Positions 18,857-30,815 of a stretch of 64,000 nucleotides of DNA are shown here, in pieces. Position numbers and translations under genes: made by a program. Each line of letters begins with the position of its first letter. Within the stretch, counting starts at the first letter, position 1. Source of the stretch: Paraferrimonas sp. SM1919. GTDB lineage: Bacteria > Pseudomonadota > Gammaproteobacteria > Enterobacterales > Shewanellaceae. Location: NCBI RefSeq assembly GCF_010993985.1, contig NZ_WINH01000008.1, positions 91,691 through 155,690 on the forward strand. Direction: 5' to 3'. Under the pieces are notes generated by a model that saw nothing but the letters and a program-made list of their open reading frames with translations, searched no databases and had not been told where the DNA came from.

Positions 18857-20214
18857 TGTTCGACCTAATATGGAATTTAGGGTCATTTATTGTCGCTTTA
18901 GGCATTTTGATTGCAATCCATGAGTACGGCCATTTTTGGGTGGCGAGAAAGTGTGGTGTGAAAGTAGAGAAATTCTCTATTGGCTTTGGTAAAACCTTAT
19001 GGCGTAAAATCGATGCCAAAGGCACTGAATTTGTGATCGCAGCCATTCCCTTGGGTGGCTATGTAAAAATGCTCGATGAAAGGCTTGAAGAGGTTTCTGA
19101 GCAAGATAAACCCTATGCCTTTAACCAAAAATCAGTATGGGCTCGAAGTGCGATTATTGCTGCAGGTCCTATTGCCAATTTCTTGTTTGCTATTGTCGCC
19201 CTGTATTTTATGTTTTTGTTGGGGGTGCCTGCTGTTAAGCCTATCATTGATAAAGTTGAAGTGGATACGCCGGCGGCAATCATGGCGGTTGAGCGGCCTA
19301 TGCAAATTACCCATGTTGCGGGTAATCAGGTGTCGCAATGGCAAGATGTGGCGATGCAATTAGTATCCCATATCGGTGATGAAACCGTAGCAATTAGGCT
19401 ACAAGATCCAAATAACCCTCTCTATCAACAAAGTTATCTGCTTAATATTGAACAATGGCAATTTGACCCAGATAAGCAGTCACCCATTACCGCATTGGGG
19501 CTAAGCCCTTTTCGTCCTAAGGTATTACCTATCATCGCGCAAGTGTTAGATGGTTCGGCCGCTAAACTCGCCGACCTAAGGGTGGGAGATGAGCTGGTTG
19601 AGATTAATGGTCAAGCATTTACCGATTGGGCAACGTTTGTTAAGTTAATTCAGGGTAATGGTTCAGCTGAGATGACCTTTTTGATCAAGCGTGATGGTCA
19701 ATTGCAGCAACTTAAGATTTGGCCAACCGTTGGCAAAGATAGTCAAGGCCAAGAGGTGGCTAAAATTGGCGTAGCACCCAAGACAACGGCTTACCCTGAT
19801 GACTATCGGATTAACTTACAATTTGGCTTAGTTGATAGTTTTGTGCAGGCTGTTGATAGAACCAAACAGCTCATTAGCATGACTTTTAGTATCTTAGGCA
19901 AACTGTTTACTGGTGATGTTTCAGTCAAAAACATCAGTGGTCCCATTTCTATTGCACAAGGGGCTGGAAATAGTGCGCAATACGGTTTAGTGTACTTCCT
20001 AAGTTTTCTCGCTTTGATCAGTGTGAATTTAGGAATAATGAATTTGTTGCCATTACCAGTATTAGATGGTGGCCATTTATTTTTTAATTTAATAGAAATT
20101 ATTACAAAGCAACCAGTACCTGAAAAGGTACAAGAAGTAGGATTCAGAATTGGCGCCGCATTGCTTTTTGCAATGATGACCCTAGCGATATTTAATGATA
20201 TTGCTAGACTCTGA
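18856..20214 (+). CDS. rseP: RIP zinc metalloprotease RseP
   Basis: Inner-membrane site-2 protease that cuts anti-sigma factor RseA and clears signal peptides. The zinc motif HEYGH is at residues 22-26 in the first transmembrane helix. PDZ domains occupy the periplasmic middle part, and the third ligand lies in [13 protein letters not shown]. The 452-aa length is typical. It is directly upstream of bamA, whose product's folding stress it helps sense. Confidence 0.96.
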   Translation: MFDLIWNLGSFIVALGILIAIHEYGHFWVARKCGVKVEKFSIGFGKTLWRKIDAKGTEFVIAAIPLGGYVKMLDERLEEVSEQDKPYAFNQKSVWARSAIIAAGPIANFLFAIVALYFMFLLGVPAVKPIIDKVEVDTPAAIMAVERPMQITHVAGNQVSQWQDVAMQLVSHIGDETVAIRLQDPNNPLYQQSYLLNIEQWQFDPDKQSPITALGLSPFRPKVLPIIAQVLDGSAAKLADLRVGDELVEINGQAFTDWATFVKLIQGNGSAEMTFLIKRDGQLQQLKIWPTVGKDSQGQEVAKIGVAPKTTAYPDDYRINLQFGLVDSFVQAVDRTKQLISMTFSILGKLFTGDVSVKNISGPISIAQGAGNSAQYGLVYFLSFLALISVNLGIMNLLPLPVLDGGHLFFNLIEIITKQPVPEKVQEVGFRIGAALLFAMMTLAIFNDIARL

Positions 20215-20246
20215 GCATGGATTCAAATGATAATAAGAAGTGCTTT

Positions 20247-22730
20247 ATGCGATTAAATAAAGTTATCCGTTCACTCGCGTTTGCTGGTGTTTGTTTTAGC
20301 AGCACAGTAATGGCGTCGAATATCGAGCCTTTCGTCGTTGATGATATACAGTTTGAAGGTTTACAACGAGTTGGTTTAGGGGCGGCGTTGCTGCAGCTAC
20401 CCATCAAGGTTGGCCAGCAAATTGATGAAATGGCTATTAAGCGTGCCATTCGCAGTTTATATGGCTCCAGTAATTATGAGAACGTGCAGATCCATCGTGA
20501 TGGTGAAACACTGATTGTTGTAGTAAGAGAGCGTCCAACGATTGCTGAGGTAGTGTTCGAAGGTAATAAGGACATCAAAGACGAGCAGTTAACAGAAAGT
20601 CTGAACGACTCTAATGTTAAGGTTGGTCAAGCACTCGACAGAACAATGTTGCGCGGTATCGAAAAGTCGCTTCAAGACTTTTATTATGGTGTCGGTAAAT
20701 ATGGCGCTAAAGTTGAGGCGCAGATTGTTGAACTGCCAAGAAATAGGGTTGAACTTAAGTTTAACTTTACTGAAGGCTTAGCGGCTGAAATTAAGCAAAT
20801 TAACATTGTTGGTAATGAAGCCTTCTCTGACGCTGAATTGATCGCTCAAATTGAGCTTACCGATTATATCGCGTGGTGGGATTTCTTCTCCGAAGCTCGT
20901 TATCAAAAGCAAAAGCTTCAAGCAGACTTAGAATCCATAGAAAGTTATTATCAGAACCGTGGTTATGTGCGTTTTGCGGTAACATCAACGCAAGTATCTT
21001 TAACCCCAGATAAAAAAGGCATTTACATCACCATAAACGTTGATGAAGGTGAACAATATAAGGTTAAAGAGGTCAATCTTCTTGGCGATTTACTGGGCCG
21101 AGAAGAGCTGATGAAGCGCTTAGTGCCAATTCAAGGTGGTAGCCAATATAACGGTGCCGATGTGACTTATACTGAAGAGATGTTCTCTAAGTATTTAGGA
21201 CGTTTTGGTTATGCTTACCCAGAAGTTACCACCTACCCAGAGATTGATGACGAAACCAAAGAAGTTACCTTAAATATTAATATCAACCCAGGTAAACGTG
21301 TTTACGTTCGCAATATTAACTTTACCGGCAACCAAGTCACCAAAGATCAGGTTTTGCGTCGCGAATTACGCCAAATGGAAGGGGCATGGTTAAATAACCG
21401 CTTGGTTGAGCTGTCTAAAGATCGCCTGAACCGATTAGGTTTTTTTGAAACGGTTGAATCTGAGACGATACAAATACCTGGGGCAGACGACTTAGTTGAT
21501 GTTAACTTCCAAGTAAAAGAGCAACCATCAGGTTCCTTCAATGCTGGTGTCGGTTACGGTACTCAATCTGGGCTTTCGCTGCAGTTTGGTATTTCCCAAT
21601 CTAACTTTATGGGTACCGGCAACCAAGTTGGTATTAACTTAAACACCAATAAATACTCTAAAAACATTAACTTATCATACCGCGATCCATACTTTACCAA
21701 GCATGGTGTTTCTGCTGGTGCCAATATATTCTGGCAGGAGTATGATGCTGGACGAGCGAACCTTGAGCAATATAAAAACAGCTCTTATGGTATTGGCGCC
21801 GATATGGGTTTCCCATTGAATGAGTACAATCGTTTGAACTTTGGTGCCATGTTTAAGCATAACACCATTAGTGAGATCTCAGCCTATGAGCAGGCACTTA
21901 GGTTCTATAACATCTATCGTGATCCCAATGATCCTAACGCAGATTTAAGTTTTGATAATTATGAGATCAATGGCAGTTGGTCACGTTCAACACTAAACCG
22001 CGGTACCTTCCCGACCAGTGGCTCTAAGCAGACACTTTATGGCAAAATGACAGTACCCGGCTCGGATTTACAGTACTTCAAAATGAATTTTGAAGACAGT
22101 CACTATTTCCCACTTGACCGTAATCATGATTGGGTTTTCCTAGCCCGCGGTCGTATTGGTTATGGTAACGGTTACGGAAAGTTTGGTCGCCATGATCAGA
22201 TCTTACCGTTCTGGGAGAACTTTTATGCGGGTGGTTCAACTGTATTACGTGGCTTTAAGTCCAATACTGTTGGCCCAAGGTCGTTTTATATGTCTAGAGG
22301 CCTTGAGCCATGTGCGCCAGATCCATCTGGCAACTCTTGCTCACTACCAGGCCCTGAAAACCAAATTGCTATCTATGGGGGCAACTCTATTGGTGGTAAT
22401 GCGTTAGCAACGATTAGCGCCGAGTTAATTGTTCCTACCCCATTTTTGGATGAGTCATATAAAAATAGTGTAAGAACCAGTTTCTTCGTTGATGCTGGTA
22501 ACGTTTGGGATACAGAGTTTGATTACAATGCATATCGCGACCTTCCCGCGAGCGAGTTTGCTAGAATTTCAGACTATTCTGACCCATACGCCTATAGAGC
22601 TTCAGCAGGTCTAAGTGTACAATGGATTTCACCAATGGGGCCTATGGTGTTTAGTCTAGCGCAAGCATTGAAGAAGCAACCTCGTGATGATACCGAAGTA
22701 TTCTCGTTTAATATCGGCCGTACTTTCTAA
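20247..22730 (+). CDS. bamA: Outer membrane assembly factor BamA
   Basis: Core of the BAM complex that folds beta-barrel proteins into the outer membrane. A signal peptide ([17 protein letters not shown]... cut after VMA) is followed by five POTRA domains and a 16-strand barrel. The VLRGF motif of loop 6 ([11 protein letters not shown]) is present and the chain ends in aromatic FNIGRTF. The ATG at 20247 after AAGAAG is preferred, since it begins the signal peptide directly. The in-frame ATG at 20217 would add ten polar residues. skp follows. Confidence 0.97.
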   Translation: MRLNKVIRSLAFAGVCFSSTVMASNIEPFVVDDIQFEGLQRVGLGAALLQLPIKVGQQIDEMAIKRAIRSLYGSSNYENVQIHRDGETLIVVVRERPTIAEVVFEGNKDIKDEQLTESLNDSNVKVGQALDRTMLRGIEKSLQDFYYGVGKYGAKVEAQIVELPRNRVELKFNFTEGLAAEIKQINIVGNEAFSDAELIAQIELTDYIAWWDFFSEARYQKQKLQADLESIESYYQNRGYVRFAVTSTQVSLTPDKKGIYITINVDEGEQYKVKEVNLLGDLLGREELMKRLVPIQGGSQYNGADVTYTEEMFSKYLGRFGYAYPEVTTYPEIDDETKEVTLNININPGKRVYVRNINFTGNQVTKDQVLRRELRQMEGAWLNNRLVELSKDRLNRLGFFETVESETIQIPGADDLVDVNFQVKEQPSGSFNAGVGYGTQSGLSLQFGISQSNFMGTGNQVGINLNTNKYSKNINLSYRDPYFTKHGVSAGANIFWQEYDAGRANLEQYKNSSYGIGADMGFPLNEYNRLNFGAMFKHNTISEISAYEQALRFYNIYRDPNDPNADLSFDNYEINGSWSRSTLNRGTFPTSGSKQTLYGKMTVPGSDLQYFKMNFEDSHYFPLDRNHDWVFLARGRIGYGNGYGKFGRHDQILPFWENFYAGGSTVLRGFKSNTVGPRSFYMSRGLEPCAPDPSGNSCSLPGPENQIAIYGGNSIGGNALATISAELIVPTPFLDESYKNSVRTSFFVDAGNVWDTEFDYNAYRDLPASEFARISDYSDPYAYRASAGLSVQWISPMGPMVFSLAQALKKQPRDDTEVFSFNIGRTF

Positions 22731-22766
22731 GTCATGTTTTAAGAATTTTTTATTAAGGAGAAAACA

Positions 22767-23270
22767 GTGAAAAACCTATTAACCCGTGCAGTTGCTATCT
22801 TAGCAATTATGTCAGCTTCATTTGTGGCGCAAGCAGAAATAAAAGTTGCTATTTTTAACTTTCAAAAAGTGATGGCAGTTTCACCACAAGCAGAAGTCAT
22901 TAAAAATCAATTAAAAGAAAAGTTTTCTGACCGTACGGCTGAAATTCAAAAAATTCAACAAGATGCTCAACAAGAAGCTAAATTAGCACAAACCAATAAA
23001 GACTTTTGGACTAAAGAGCAAAAAGAACAAAGTGCTAAAAAAATGATGGCATGGCAAAATGAGATGAAAATCAAAGGTGAGCCGTTACAAAGGGAAATTC
23101 AACAGTTCCAGCAACAAGCTCAACAGCAGCTTGCTCGTCAAACTCAAGAAGCGTTAAATGGTTATGCAAAAGAGAAAGGTTACGATGTAGTGTTAGAACC
23201 TGGCTCAGTAGTCTATATTTCAGACAAGGTAGTAGATATTACTGATGAAGTAATTGCGAGACTGAAATAA
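22767..23270 (+). CDS. skp: Periplasmic chaperone Skp/OmpH
   Basis: Holds unfolded outer-membrane proteins in the periplasm and delivers them to BAM. A signal peptide cut after AQA is followed by EIKVAIFNFQKVM and a long, lysine- and glutamine-rich coiled coil. VVDITDEVIARLK closes the chain. The start is GTG with AAGGAG seven bases upstream. At 167 aa it is typical. Confidence 0.93.
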   Translation: MKNLLTRAVAILAIMSASFVAQAEIKVAIFNFQKVMAVSPQAEVIKNQLKEKFSDRTAEIQKIQQDAQQEAKLAQTNKDFWTKEQKEQSAKKMMAWQNEMKIKGEPLQREIQQFQQQAQQQLARQTQEALNGYAKEKGYDVVLEPGSVVYISDKVVDITDEVIARLK

Positions 23271-23280
23271 GGAACATCTT

Positions 23281-24312
23281 TTGCAAAAGTTCTATTCTTT
23301 ACAAGAATTGAGCATTCATGTCGGCGGCACCTTAGTGGGTGACGCCGACCTTGCTATTAAAGGGGTGAATACCCTTAATAATGCTCAAGCTGATCAAATC
23401 TCTTTCTTGGCCAATGCCAAGTACAAGTCACAACTTAAAGATACTTCAGCCGGCGCGGTACTGTTGACTGAGCAAGCGGCTGCGGATTATCAAGGTAATG
23501 CCATTGTCCTAAAAGACCCCTATGTGGGGTATGCACGTATTGCCCAGTTACTTGATACGACTCCAGCTGCTGCTACTGCAATTCACCCGAGTGCGTTTAT
23601 TGACCCAAGTGCACAACTAGCTGAGGGGGTTGCGGTGGGTGCTAATGCGGTAATTGAAGCAAATGTACAACTAGCAGCGGGTGTTCAGGTGGGGCCTGGT
23701 ACAGTAGTTGGCCAAGGTTGTAAAATTGGTGAAAATACTGTGCTGCGTGCTAATGTTACCCTTTATCATGATGTGGTAATTGGTGCCAACTCTACGGTGC
23801 ATTCGGCAACGGTTATCGGTGCTGATGGTTTTGGCTATGCTAATGAAATGGGCAATTGGATTAAAATACCGCAGCTTGGTTCAGTACATATTGGTGATAA
23901 TGTTGAGATTGGTGCCAGCACCACCATTGACCGTGGCGCTCTAGAGCACACCATCATTGAAGATGGGGTTATCATTGATAACCAAGTACAAATTGCCCAT
24001 AACGTGATTATTGGTCAAAACACCGCAATTGCGGGCTGTACTACCATTGCAGGCAGTACAAAAATTGGTAAATACTGCATTCTTGGTGGCACAGTTGCTA
24101 TCAATGGTCATATTGAAATAGCTGACAAAGTTCATATTACAGGTCGCACTATGGTCATGGGTAATATTACAGAGCCAGGCGTTTATTCCTCAGGTACGCC
24201 GCATATGGCTAATAAAGATTGGCGAAAAAATGCAGCAAGATTCCGTCAATTAAATGAATTATTTACTAAAGTTAAAAGGATTGAACAGTCAATCCAGTCA
24301 GACGACGAATAA
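23281..24312 (+). CDS. lpxD: UDP-3-O-(3-hydroxymyristoyl)glucosamine N-acyltransferase
   Basis: Third step of lipid A synthesis. The N-terminal domain (ADQISFLANAKYKSQL) precedes a left-handed beta helix of hexapeptide repeats, with the catalytic histidine in IAHNVIIGQNTAIAG. The start is TTG, ten bases after the skp stop and behind AAGGAAC. The 343-aa length is normal. Confidence 0.96.
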   Translation: MQKFYSLQELSIHVGGTLVGDADLAIKGVNTLNNAQADQISFLANAKYKSQLKDTSAGAVLLTEQAAADYQGNAIVLKDPYVGYARIAQLLDTTPAAATAIHPSAFIDPSAQLAEGVAVGANAVIEANVQLAAGVQVGPGTVVGQGCKIGENTVLRANVTLYHDVVIGANSTVHSATVIGADGFGYANEMGNWIKIPQLGSVHIGDNVEIGASTTIDRGALEHTIIEDGVIIDNQVQIAHNVIIGQNTAIAGCTTIAGSTKIGKYCILGGTVAINGHIEIADKVHITGRTMVMGNITEPGVYSSGTPHMANKDWRKNAARFRQLNELFTKVKRIEQSIQSDDE

Positions 24313-24324
24313 ATGGTGATTTAG

Positions 24325-24780
24325 GTGTCAGACAAAAATACAATGAACATCCATGAGATAATGCAATATTTACCTCATCGTTATCCTTTCTTACTTATTG
24401 ATAGAGTATTGGATTTCACTCCTGGTGAAAGCTTACATGCCATCAAAAACGTGACCATTAATGAGCCTTTCTTTACTGGCCACTTTCCTATTAAACCGGT
24501 AATGCCAGGGGTCTTATTGCTTGAAGCTATGGCACAAGCAACAGGGCTATTAGCCTTCAAAACTTCTGGTAAGCCAGCAGATGATGAATTGTATTATTTT
24601 GCAGGTATCGATAAGGCACGTTTTAAGCGTCCTGTCGAACCGGGTGACCAGCTTCATTTTGAAGTTAAACTTCTCAAAGATAAACGCGGTGTCGGTCTGT
24701 TTTACGGTGAAGTAAAAGTTGATGGGCAATTAGTGTGTAGTGCCGAAGTAATGTGCGCTAAAAGGAAAATTGAAGCATGA
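24325..24780 (+). CDS. fabZ: 3-hydroxyacyl-ACP dehydratase FabZ
   Basis: Hot-dog fold dehydratase of fatty acid elongation. The catalytic pair is His53 ([12 protein letters not shown]) and Glu67 ([10 protein letters not shown]), with [13 protein letters not shown] near the N-terminus. A GTG start is used; the ATG at 24343 (MNIHEIMQ) is an alternative. The end overlaps lpxA by four bases (ATGA). FabZ and LpxC/LpxA compete for hydroxyacyl-ACP, which fits this coupling. Confidence 0.95.
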   Translation: MSDKNTMNIHEIMQYLPHRYPFLLIDRVLDFTPGESLHAIKNVTINEPFFTGHFPIKPVMPGVLLLEAMAQATGLLAFKTSGKPADDELYYFAGIDKARFKRPVEPGDQLHFEVKLLKDKRGVGLFYGEVKVDGQLVCSAEVMCAKRKIEA

Positions 24781-25565
24781 TCCATGAGAGCGTAAAGGTT
24801 CACCCAAGTGCTGTGATCGAAGGAAATGTTAGCATTGGCGCTGGCAGCACGGTTGGCCCTTTTACCTACATTAGTGGCGATGTCACTATTGGTGAAAACA
24901 ATGAGATTATGTCCCATGTGGTGATCAAAGGACGCACCATCATGGGGGATGACAATAAAATTTTCCCATTCGCAGTAGTGGGTGAAGATTGTCAGGATAA
25001 AAAATATGCAGGTGAAGATACTCTTTTAGAGATTGGATCACGCAATGTCATACGAGAAAGCGTGCAGATGCATCGTGGTACGACTCAGGATAACAGTATC
25101 ACTAAAGTAGGGAACGACAATCTATTTTGTGTTAATGCTCATATTGCCCATGATTGTGTGGTGGGTGATAACGTTATTCTTGGTAACAATGCCACCCTAG
25201 CGGGTCATGTAACCGTTGAAGACTACGTCATTTTGACCGCGCTAGTACCTGTACACCAGTTCTGTACTTTAGGCGCCCATAGCTTTATCGCTGGCGGCTC
25301 GATAGTTGTACAAGACGTGCCACCCTTTGTCATGGCCCATGGCAACCATGCTAAGCCTGTTGGCATTAATGTGGAAGGTTTAAAACGTCGTGGTTTTGAG
25401 AAAGCAGAAATTATGGCTATCCGCCGCGCCTATAAGACCTTATACCGTAAGGGCTTAAAACTTGACGAAGCAAAGCAAGAAATTGCAATTGAAGCTAAAG
25501 CGTACCCAGCTGTCGCTAAGTTTTTAGCCAATCTAAGCAACTCCCAGCGAGGAATTATTCGATAA
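24777..25565 (+). CDS. lpxA: UDP-N-acetylglucosamine acyltransferase
   Basis: First step of lipid A synthesis. Hexapeptide repeats form the beta helix; the catalytic histidine lies in [12 protein letters not shown], with [10 protein letters not shown] after it. A C-terminal helical domain ([20 protein letters not shown]) is present. At 262 aa it matches E. coli. It overlaps fabZ by four bases and lies one base before lpxB. Confidence 0.97.
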   Translation: MIHESVKVHPSAVIEGNVSIGAGSTVGPFTYISGDVTIGENNEIMSHVVIKGRTIMGDDNKIFPFAVVGEDCQDKKYAGEDTLLEIGSRNVIRESVQMHRGTTQDNSITKVGNDNLFCVNAHIAHDCVVGDNVILGNNATLAGHVTVEDYVILTALVPVHQFCTLGAHSFIAGGSIVVQDVPPFVMAHGNHAKPVGINVEGLKRRGFEKAEIMAIRRAYKTLYRKGLKLDEAKQEIAIEAKAYPAVAKFLANLSNSQRGIIR

Positions 25566-25566
25566 G

Positions 25567-26724
25567 ATGAGCAAGGACAATCTGATCATAGGTATGATCG
25601 CCGGTGAAATGTCTGGTGATATCCTAGGAGCAGGGCTTATCAAATCCATTAAAGCGCGCCATCCAACGGCGCGCTTTGTTGGTATTGGCGGCCCTAAAAT
25701 GCAAGCTTTAGGTTTTGAAAGCCTATACCCAATGGAAGAATTAGCAGTAATGGGACTGGTAGAAGTTCTCTCTAGATTGCCACGTCTGCTAAAAGTCAAA
25801 AAAGGGATTATCAAGGATTTACTCGAGATTAAGCCTGATGCCTTTATTGGCATTGATGCTCCAGACTTTAACCTAAGGGTCGAACCTGCTTTCAAAGCGG
25901 TTGGTATTCCAACGATCCATTATGTTTCACCGTCGGTATGGGCTTGGCGACCTAAGCGTATTTTCAAAATTGAAGCGGCCACCAATATGGTGTTGTCACT
26001 GTTACCTTTTGAAAAAGCCTTCTATGATAAGCACCAAGTCCCTTGTACCTTTGTGGGTCACACCCTAGCAGACGATATTCCCCTTGAGTGTGACCAAGCG
26101 GCTGCCAGAGCGCAGCTTGGCTTAGATCAAGCGAAGCATTATTTGGCGGTGCTCCCCGGTTCTCGCCGGGGCGAGTTAAAAAGCTTAGCTGAACCGTTTA
26201 TTGAAACCATGGCTAAACTTAAGAGCAAGTACCCACAGCTTAATTTCATCGTGCCATTAGTCAATGCTGATAGAAAGCAACAATTTGTTGATGCCATAGA
26301 ACAAGTGGGCTTCAATCAAGATATTACTTTGGTTGAGGGTAACTCCCGTGATTGCATGATTGCCGCTGATCAGGTGTTATTAGCTTCTGGCACCGCAGCG
26401 CTTGAAGCACTCCTGTTGAAGAAGCCTATGGTCGTGGCTTACCGAGTAAGTCCGATTACTTACGCCATTGCCAAACCAATGATGAAGATTGACCGCTACT
26501 CATTGCCTAACTTGTTATCGACCAATAAAGACTTGGTGCAAGAGGTAATTCAAGATCAGCTTACGGCAGATAACCTATGTAATGCAGTGGCTAAGCTCAT
26601 TGATGGCGATAATTCCGCGTTATTGGCTGAATACCAACGGATCCATATTGAATTAAAACAAAATGCATCCGAGCGCAGCGCTGATTGTATTTTGGCTATG
26701 ATCGAGGAAAGACAAGCATGTTAA
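25567..26724 (+). CDS. lpxB: Lipid A disaccharide synthase
   Basis: GT19 glycosyltransferase that joins UDP-diacylglucosamine and lipid X. The N-terminus has [17 protein letters not shown], with [17 protein letters not shown] and LPFEKAFY in the middle and [20 protein letters not shown] in the nucleotide-binding half. The 385-aa length is normal. Its end overlaps rnhB by seven bases. Confidence 0.96.
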   Translation: MSKDNLIIGMIAGEMSGDILGAGLIKSIKARHPTARFVGIGGPKMQALGFESLYPMEELAVMGLVEVLSRLPRLLKVKKGIIKDLLEIKPDAFIGIDAPDFNLRVEPAFKAVGIPTIHYVSPSVWAWRPKRIFKIEAATNMVLSLLPFEKAFYDKHQVPCTFVGHTLADDIPLECDQAAARAQLGLDQAKHYLAVLPGSRRGELKSLAEPFIETMAKLKSKYPQLNFIVPLVNADRKQQFVDAIEQVGFNQDITLVEGNSRDCMIAADQVLLASGTAALEALLLKKPMVVAYRVSPITYAIAKPMMKIDRYSLPNLLSTNKDLVQEVIQDQLTADNLCNAVAKLIDGDNSALLAEYQRIHIELKQNASERSADCILAMIEERQAC

Positions 26725-27287
26725 TTGCTGGTGTAGACGAAGTGGGCCGCGGCCCACTTGTCGGTGATGTTGTCACCGCGGCGGTTATTTTAGACCCGAA
26801 TAAGCCAATTGCGGGTTTAAATGATTCCAAAAAGCTGTCAGAAAAGAAGCGCAATGCATTGGCTTTAGAAATTAAAGAGAAAGCGTTGGCGTGGTGTATT
26901 GGTCGTGCTACGCCTGCAGAAATTGATGAAATTAATATCTTGCAGGCGACTATGGTGGCGATGCAACGTTGTGTGTCTGGCTTGGCTGTAAAACCCGATA
27001 AAGTGTTGGTTGATGGCAATCGTACCCCTGATTTTGGCATTGATGCAGAAGCCATTGTCAAAGGGGATGGTTTGATTGAAGCAATCAGTGCGGCATCAAT
27101 CATCGCTAAAGTAGAGCGGGATAACGATATGATGGCCTTAGATGAGTTGTATCCACAATTTGGTTTTGGCAAACATAAAGGGTATCCAACCAAAGCTCAC
27201 TTTGAAGCGATAGAGAAGCATGGCATTATAGAACAATATCGAAAAAGCTTTAAGCCGATTAAAAATTTATTAGAACAAAAATCCTAG
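26718..27287 (+). CDS. rnhB: Ribonuclease HII
   Basis: Cuts RNA in RNA-DNA hybrids, including single ribonucleotides. The DEVGRGP motif ([19 protein letters not shown]) carries the first two acidic residues, with LVDGN and [11 protein letters not shown] later. The ATG at 26718, 14 bases after GAGGAAA, gives 189 aa and starts just before the motif as in the family. Earlier in-frame starts lie inside lpxB. Confidence 0.95.
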   Translation: MLIAGVDEVGRGPLVGDVVTAAVILDPNKPIAGLNDSKKLSEKKRNALALEIKEKALAWCIGRATPAEIDEINILQATMVAMQRCVSGLAVKPDKVLVDGNRTPDFGIDAEAIVKGDGLIEAISAASIIAKVERDNDMMALDELYPQFGFGKHKGYPTKAHFEAIEKHGIIEQYRKSFKPIKNLLEQKS

Positions 27288-27308
27288 AGCACAATAGAGC
27301 AAGATTAC

Positions 27309-30300
27309 ATGCAGCAACCTCAGTTTATTCATCTTAGGCTACACTCTGACTTTTCCATGGTAGATGGTGTCAACAAAGTTAAGCCTATAATTAATAAAGT
27401 GTCTGAACTTAATATGCCAGCAGTGGCGATCACGGACCAAACCAACCTATGTGGTTTAGTAAAGTTTTATGGCGCCTGTCATGGTGCCGGCGTTAAACCC
27501 ATTATTGGTGCAGACTTTTATTTATTAACCGATGAATTGCAAGATGAGGTTTGTCGCATCACCGTCATTGCAATGAATAATCAAGGGTATAAGAATTTAA
27601 CTTTGCTGATATCTGAAGCTTATTTGCGAGGTTATGTTCATGGTCGCCCTTGTATCGATAAGCAGTGGTTAGCTAAATTTAGTGAAGGCACTTTATTATT
27701 ATCGGGTGCCAGAGAGGGAGACTTAGGCAAAGCCTTATTAAAGGGAAATTTGGAGCTTGCCCAAGATATTATTGGCTTTTATCAACAGCATTTCCCTGAC
27801 CGTTACTATGTCGAGCTGATTCGAACCGGGCGGGCCCAAGAGGAAGAATATTTGCATGCGGCGGTCGAGTTTGCCGCAGCTCATGATTTACCTTTGGTGG
27901 CGACCAATGAAGTGGTGTTTATTGAGCCCGAATTGTTTGAAGCCCATGAAATTCGGGTCGCTATTCACGATGGCTATACCCTTGCTGATCCACGTCGTCC
28001 TAAAAAGTATTCTGAGCAGCAATATTTACGCAGCGAAGAAGAAATGCTGGAGCTATTTAGCGATATTCCGGAGGCGCTGCAAAATACCGTAGAGATTGCT
28101 AAACGTTGTAACGTGACTGTTCGTTTGGGGGAATACTTCTTACCTAATTTCCCAACCGGTGATCTGTCTACCGAAGATTTTTTGGTGAAGGTATCTGAAG
28201 AAGGCTTGGAAAGACGTTTATTAAAACTGTTTCCTAACGAGACCATAAGGGCTGAGCGTCGTCCTGAGTATGATGAGCGCCTCAAGGTTGAGTTGCAAGT
28301 AATTAACCAAATGGGCTTTCCTGGTTACTTCCTTATTGTAATGGAGTTTATCCAGTGGGGTAAAGATAACGGCATTCCCGTTGGTCCAGGTCGTGGTTCG
28401 GGGGCGGGGTCGTTAGTTGCATATGCCCTAGATATTACCGATCTTGATCCATTAGAATACGATTTGCTATTCGAGCGTTTCTTGAACCCTGAACGTGTGT
28501 CGATGCCTGATTTCGATGTCGATTTCTGTATGGATAGGCGTGATGAGGTGATTGACCATACCGCTGAAATGTATGGTCGTGATGCGGTATCTCAGATCAT
28601 TACCTACGGTACCATGGCGGCTAAAGCAGTAATTCGAGACGTGGGTAGGGTACTGGGCCACCCCTATGGTTTTGTTGATAGAATTTCCAAGTTAATCCCC
28701 GGCGACCCTGGCATGACGTTGGCAAAAGCCTTTGAAGCTGAGCCAGAACTCCCTGCGGCTTATGAGGGCGATGAAGACGTTAAAGAATTAATCGATACCT
28801 GTCGTTTACTCGAAGGAACCATTCGTAACGCTGGTAAGCACGCCGGTGGGGTGGTTATCTCACCGACTACCATTACCGACTTTGCTCCCCTATATTGTGA
28901 TGATGAGGGTAATAACCCGGTTACCCAGTTTGATAAAAACGATGTAGAAACCGCTGGTTTAGTTAAATTCGATTTCTTGGGCTTAAGAACGTTAACGATC
29001 ATCGATTGGGCCGTACAAATGGCCAACAAAGATTTAGCCAAAGTTGGCAAACCACCGATTGATATTACCTCTATTCCATTAGATGACACCGCGTCATTTA
29101 ATATGCTTAAACGCAGTGAAACCACGGCGGTATTCCAGCTCGAATCCCGTGGTATGAAAGATCTGATTAAGCGTCTGCAACCGGACTGTTTCGAAGATAT
29201 TATTGCATTGGTAGCGCTATTTCGTCCTGGGCCACTACAGTCAGGGATGGTAGACAACTTCATTGATCGTAAACATGGTCGAGAAAAGGTATCTTATCCA
29301 GATGCTGAATATCAGCACGAGTCTTTAAAAGAGATCCTAGAGCCAACCTACGGCATTATTTTGTACCAAGAGCAAGTCATGCAAATTGCTCAGGTACTTG
29401 CAGGCTATACCCTTGGTGGTGCCGATATGTTACGTCGTGCTATGGGTAAGAAAAAGCCAGAAGAAATGGCTAAACAGCGTGGAACTTTCCGAGAAGGGGC
29501 CGAGAAAAACGGTGTTGATGGTGATCTGGCGATGAAAATTTTCGATCTGGTTGAAAAGTTCGCAGGTTACGGCTTTAACAAATCCCACTCCGCCGCTTAT
29601 GCTTTAGTGTCCTACCAGACCCTATGGATGAAGCAACATTACACGCCCTATTTTATGGCGGCAGTGATGTCTGCTGATATGGATAATACCGACAAGATCG
29701 TGACGTTAGTTGATGAATGTGAACGTATCGGCCTGAAATTGTTACCACCAGACGTAAATAAAGGGATCTATCGATTTAATGTTGATGAAAATGGCGCGAT
29801 TGTTTACGGTATCGGCGCAATCAAAGGAGTAGGGGAAGGCCCCGTTGACAATATTTTAAAGGCCCGTGATAGTAAACCCTTTAAAGATTTATTTGATTTT
29901 TGCGCTCGGGTAGATCTTAAAAAAATAAATAAGCGGGTGATTGAAAAATTGATCACCGCCGGTGCTATGGATAGCTTAGGGCCCCATCGAGCAGCCATGA
30001 TGGCGACATTGCCAGATGCCATTAAAGCCGCTTCGCAACATGCTGCAGCAGAAGCCGGAGGGCAAGCAGATCTGTTCGGTCTGCTCAATGAGCATGACTC
30101 TGAGCAACAATTGCAACAATTTGTCGATTGTCCACAGTGGCCAGAAAAAGTCTGGCTTGATGGTGAAAGAGACACCCTAGGACTCTTTTTAACTGGGCAT
30201 CCTATTAATCAATACTTACCAGAGTTAAGTTTTTATACCTCTAACCGCCTTAAGGACATACACCCTACAGGCCGTGGCCAGACCGTTAAAGCCGCAGGAC

Positions 30301-30785
30301 TGATTATTGGGGTTAGGACGATGCTTACTAAGAAAGGCGCTAAAATGGGATCGGTCACTCTCGATGATAAAAGTGGTCGTTTAGAGGTCATGTTGTTTAC
30401 TGATGCCTATGAAAAGTATCAAGAATTATTAGTTAAAGATAAAATAATTGTCGTAGAAGGAGAGGTCAGCTTTGATGATTTTGCTGGAGGTAATAGAATG
30501 ACCGCCAGAAATATTGTGGACTTATGTCAAGCTCGTATAGAAAGAGCGGAATCAATAGATATCGACTTAAGCTGCAACAAGATCAATAATGACACCTTAA
30601 CGCAATTAGAGTCAGTACTTGAACTGCATAAAGGTGGCCAGTTGCCTGTGAATGTGAATTACAGTAGTGATGCTGGTCGAGCTCGTATCAAACTCGGGCA
30701 AAATTGGGCGTTAATGCCAACTGATGAGTGTATTTTAGCTTTAGAGACTGTGTTTGGCTCTGAAGCTGTGCGTATTAAGTATTAA
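27309..30785 (+). CDS. dnaE: DNA polymerase III alpha subunit
   Basis: Replicative polymerase. Domains in order: PHP ([17 protein letters not shown] at the start); polymerase palm with Asp401 and Asp403 in [13 protein letters not shown]; a [14 protein letters not shown] motif just before it; fingers with [14 protein letters not shown]; and a C-terminal OB fold ([15 protein letters not shown]). At 1158 aa it matches E. coli. It has its usual place between rnhB and accA. Confidence 0.98.
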   Translation: MQQPQFIHLRLHSDFSMVDGVNKVKPIINKVSELNMPAVAITDQTNLCGLVKFYGACHGAGVKPIIGADFYLLTDELQDEVCRITVIAMNNQGYKNLTLLISEAYLRGYVHGRPCIDKQWLAKFSEGTLLLSGAREGDLGKALLKGNLELAQDIIGFYQQHFPDRYYVELIRTGRAQEEEYLHAAVEFAAAHDLPLVATNEVVFIEPELFEAHEIRVAIHDGYTLADPRRPKKYSEQQYLRSEEEMLELFSDIPEALQNTVEIAKRCNVTVRLGEYFLPNFPTGDLSTEDFLVKVSEEGLERRLLKLFPNETIRAERRPEYDERLKVELQVINQMGFPGYFLIVMEFIQWGKDNGIPVGPGRGSGAGSLVAYALDITDLDPLEYDLLFERFLNPERVSMPDFDVDFCMDRRDEVIDHTAEMYGRDAVSQIITYGTMAAKAVIRDVGRVLGHPYGFVDRISKLIPGDPGMTLAKAFEAEPELPAAYEGDEDVKELIDTCRLLEGTIRNAGKHAGGVVISPTTITDFAPLYCDDEGNNPVTQFDKNDVETAGLVKFDFLGLRTLTIIDWAVQMANKDLAKVGKPPIDITSIPLDDTASFNMLKRSETTAVFQLESRGMKDLIKRLQPDCFEDIIALVALFRPGPLQSGMVDNFIDRKHGREKVSYPDAEYQHESLKEILEPTYGIILYQEQVMQIAQVLAGYTLGGADMLRRAMGKKKPEEMAKQRGTFREGAEKNGVDGDLAMKIFDLVEKFAGYGFNKSHSAAYALVSYQTLWMKQHYTPYFMAAVMSADMDNTDKIVTLVDECERIGLKLLPPDVNKGIYRFNVDENGAIVYGIGAIKGVGEGPVDNILKARDSKPFKDLFDFCARVDLKKINKRVIEKLITAGAMDSLGPHRAAMMATLPDAIKAASQHAAAEAGGQADLFGLLNEHDSEQQLQQFVDCPQWPEKVWLDGERDTLGLFLTGHPINQYLPELSFYTSNRLKDIHPTGRGQTVKAAGLIIGVRTMLTKKGAKMGSVTLDDKSGRLEVMLFTDAYEKYQELLVKDKIIVVEGEVSFDDFAGGNRMTARNIVDLCQARIERAESIDIDLSCNKINNDTLTQLESVLELHKGGQLPVNVNYSSDAGRARIKLGQNWALMPTDECILALETVFGSEAVRIKY

Positions 30786-30800
30786 GGGGCACTGTGCCCC
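30786..30800. repeat. Single hairpin unit between dnaE and accA
   Basis: GGGGCA-CTG-TGCCCC starts one base after the dnaE stop and is followed by TACA. The 3-nt loop and TACA flank look like one unit of the arrays at 8971 and 34171. It has no T run, so it is a poor terminator. Confidence 0.55.
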
Positions 30801-30815
30801 TACATGGGAATAACA

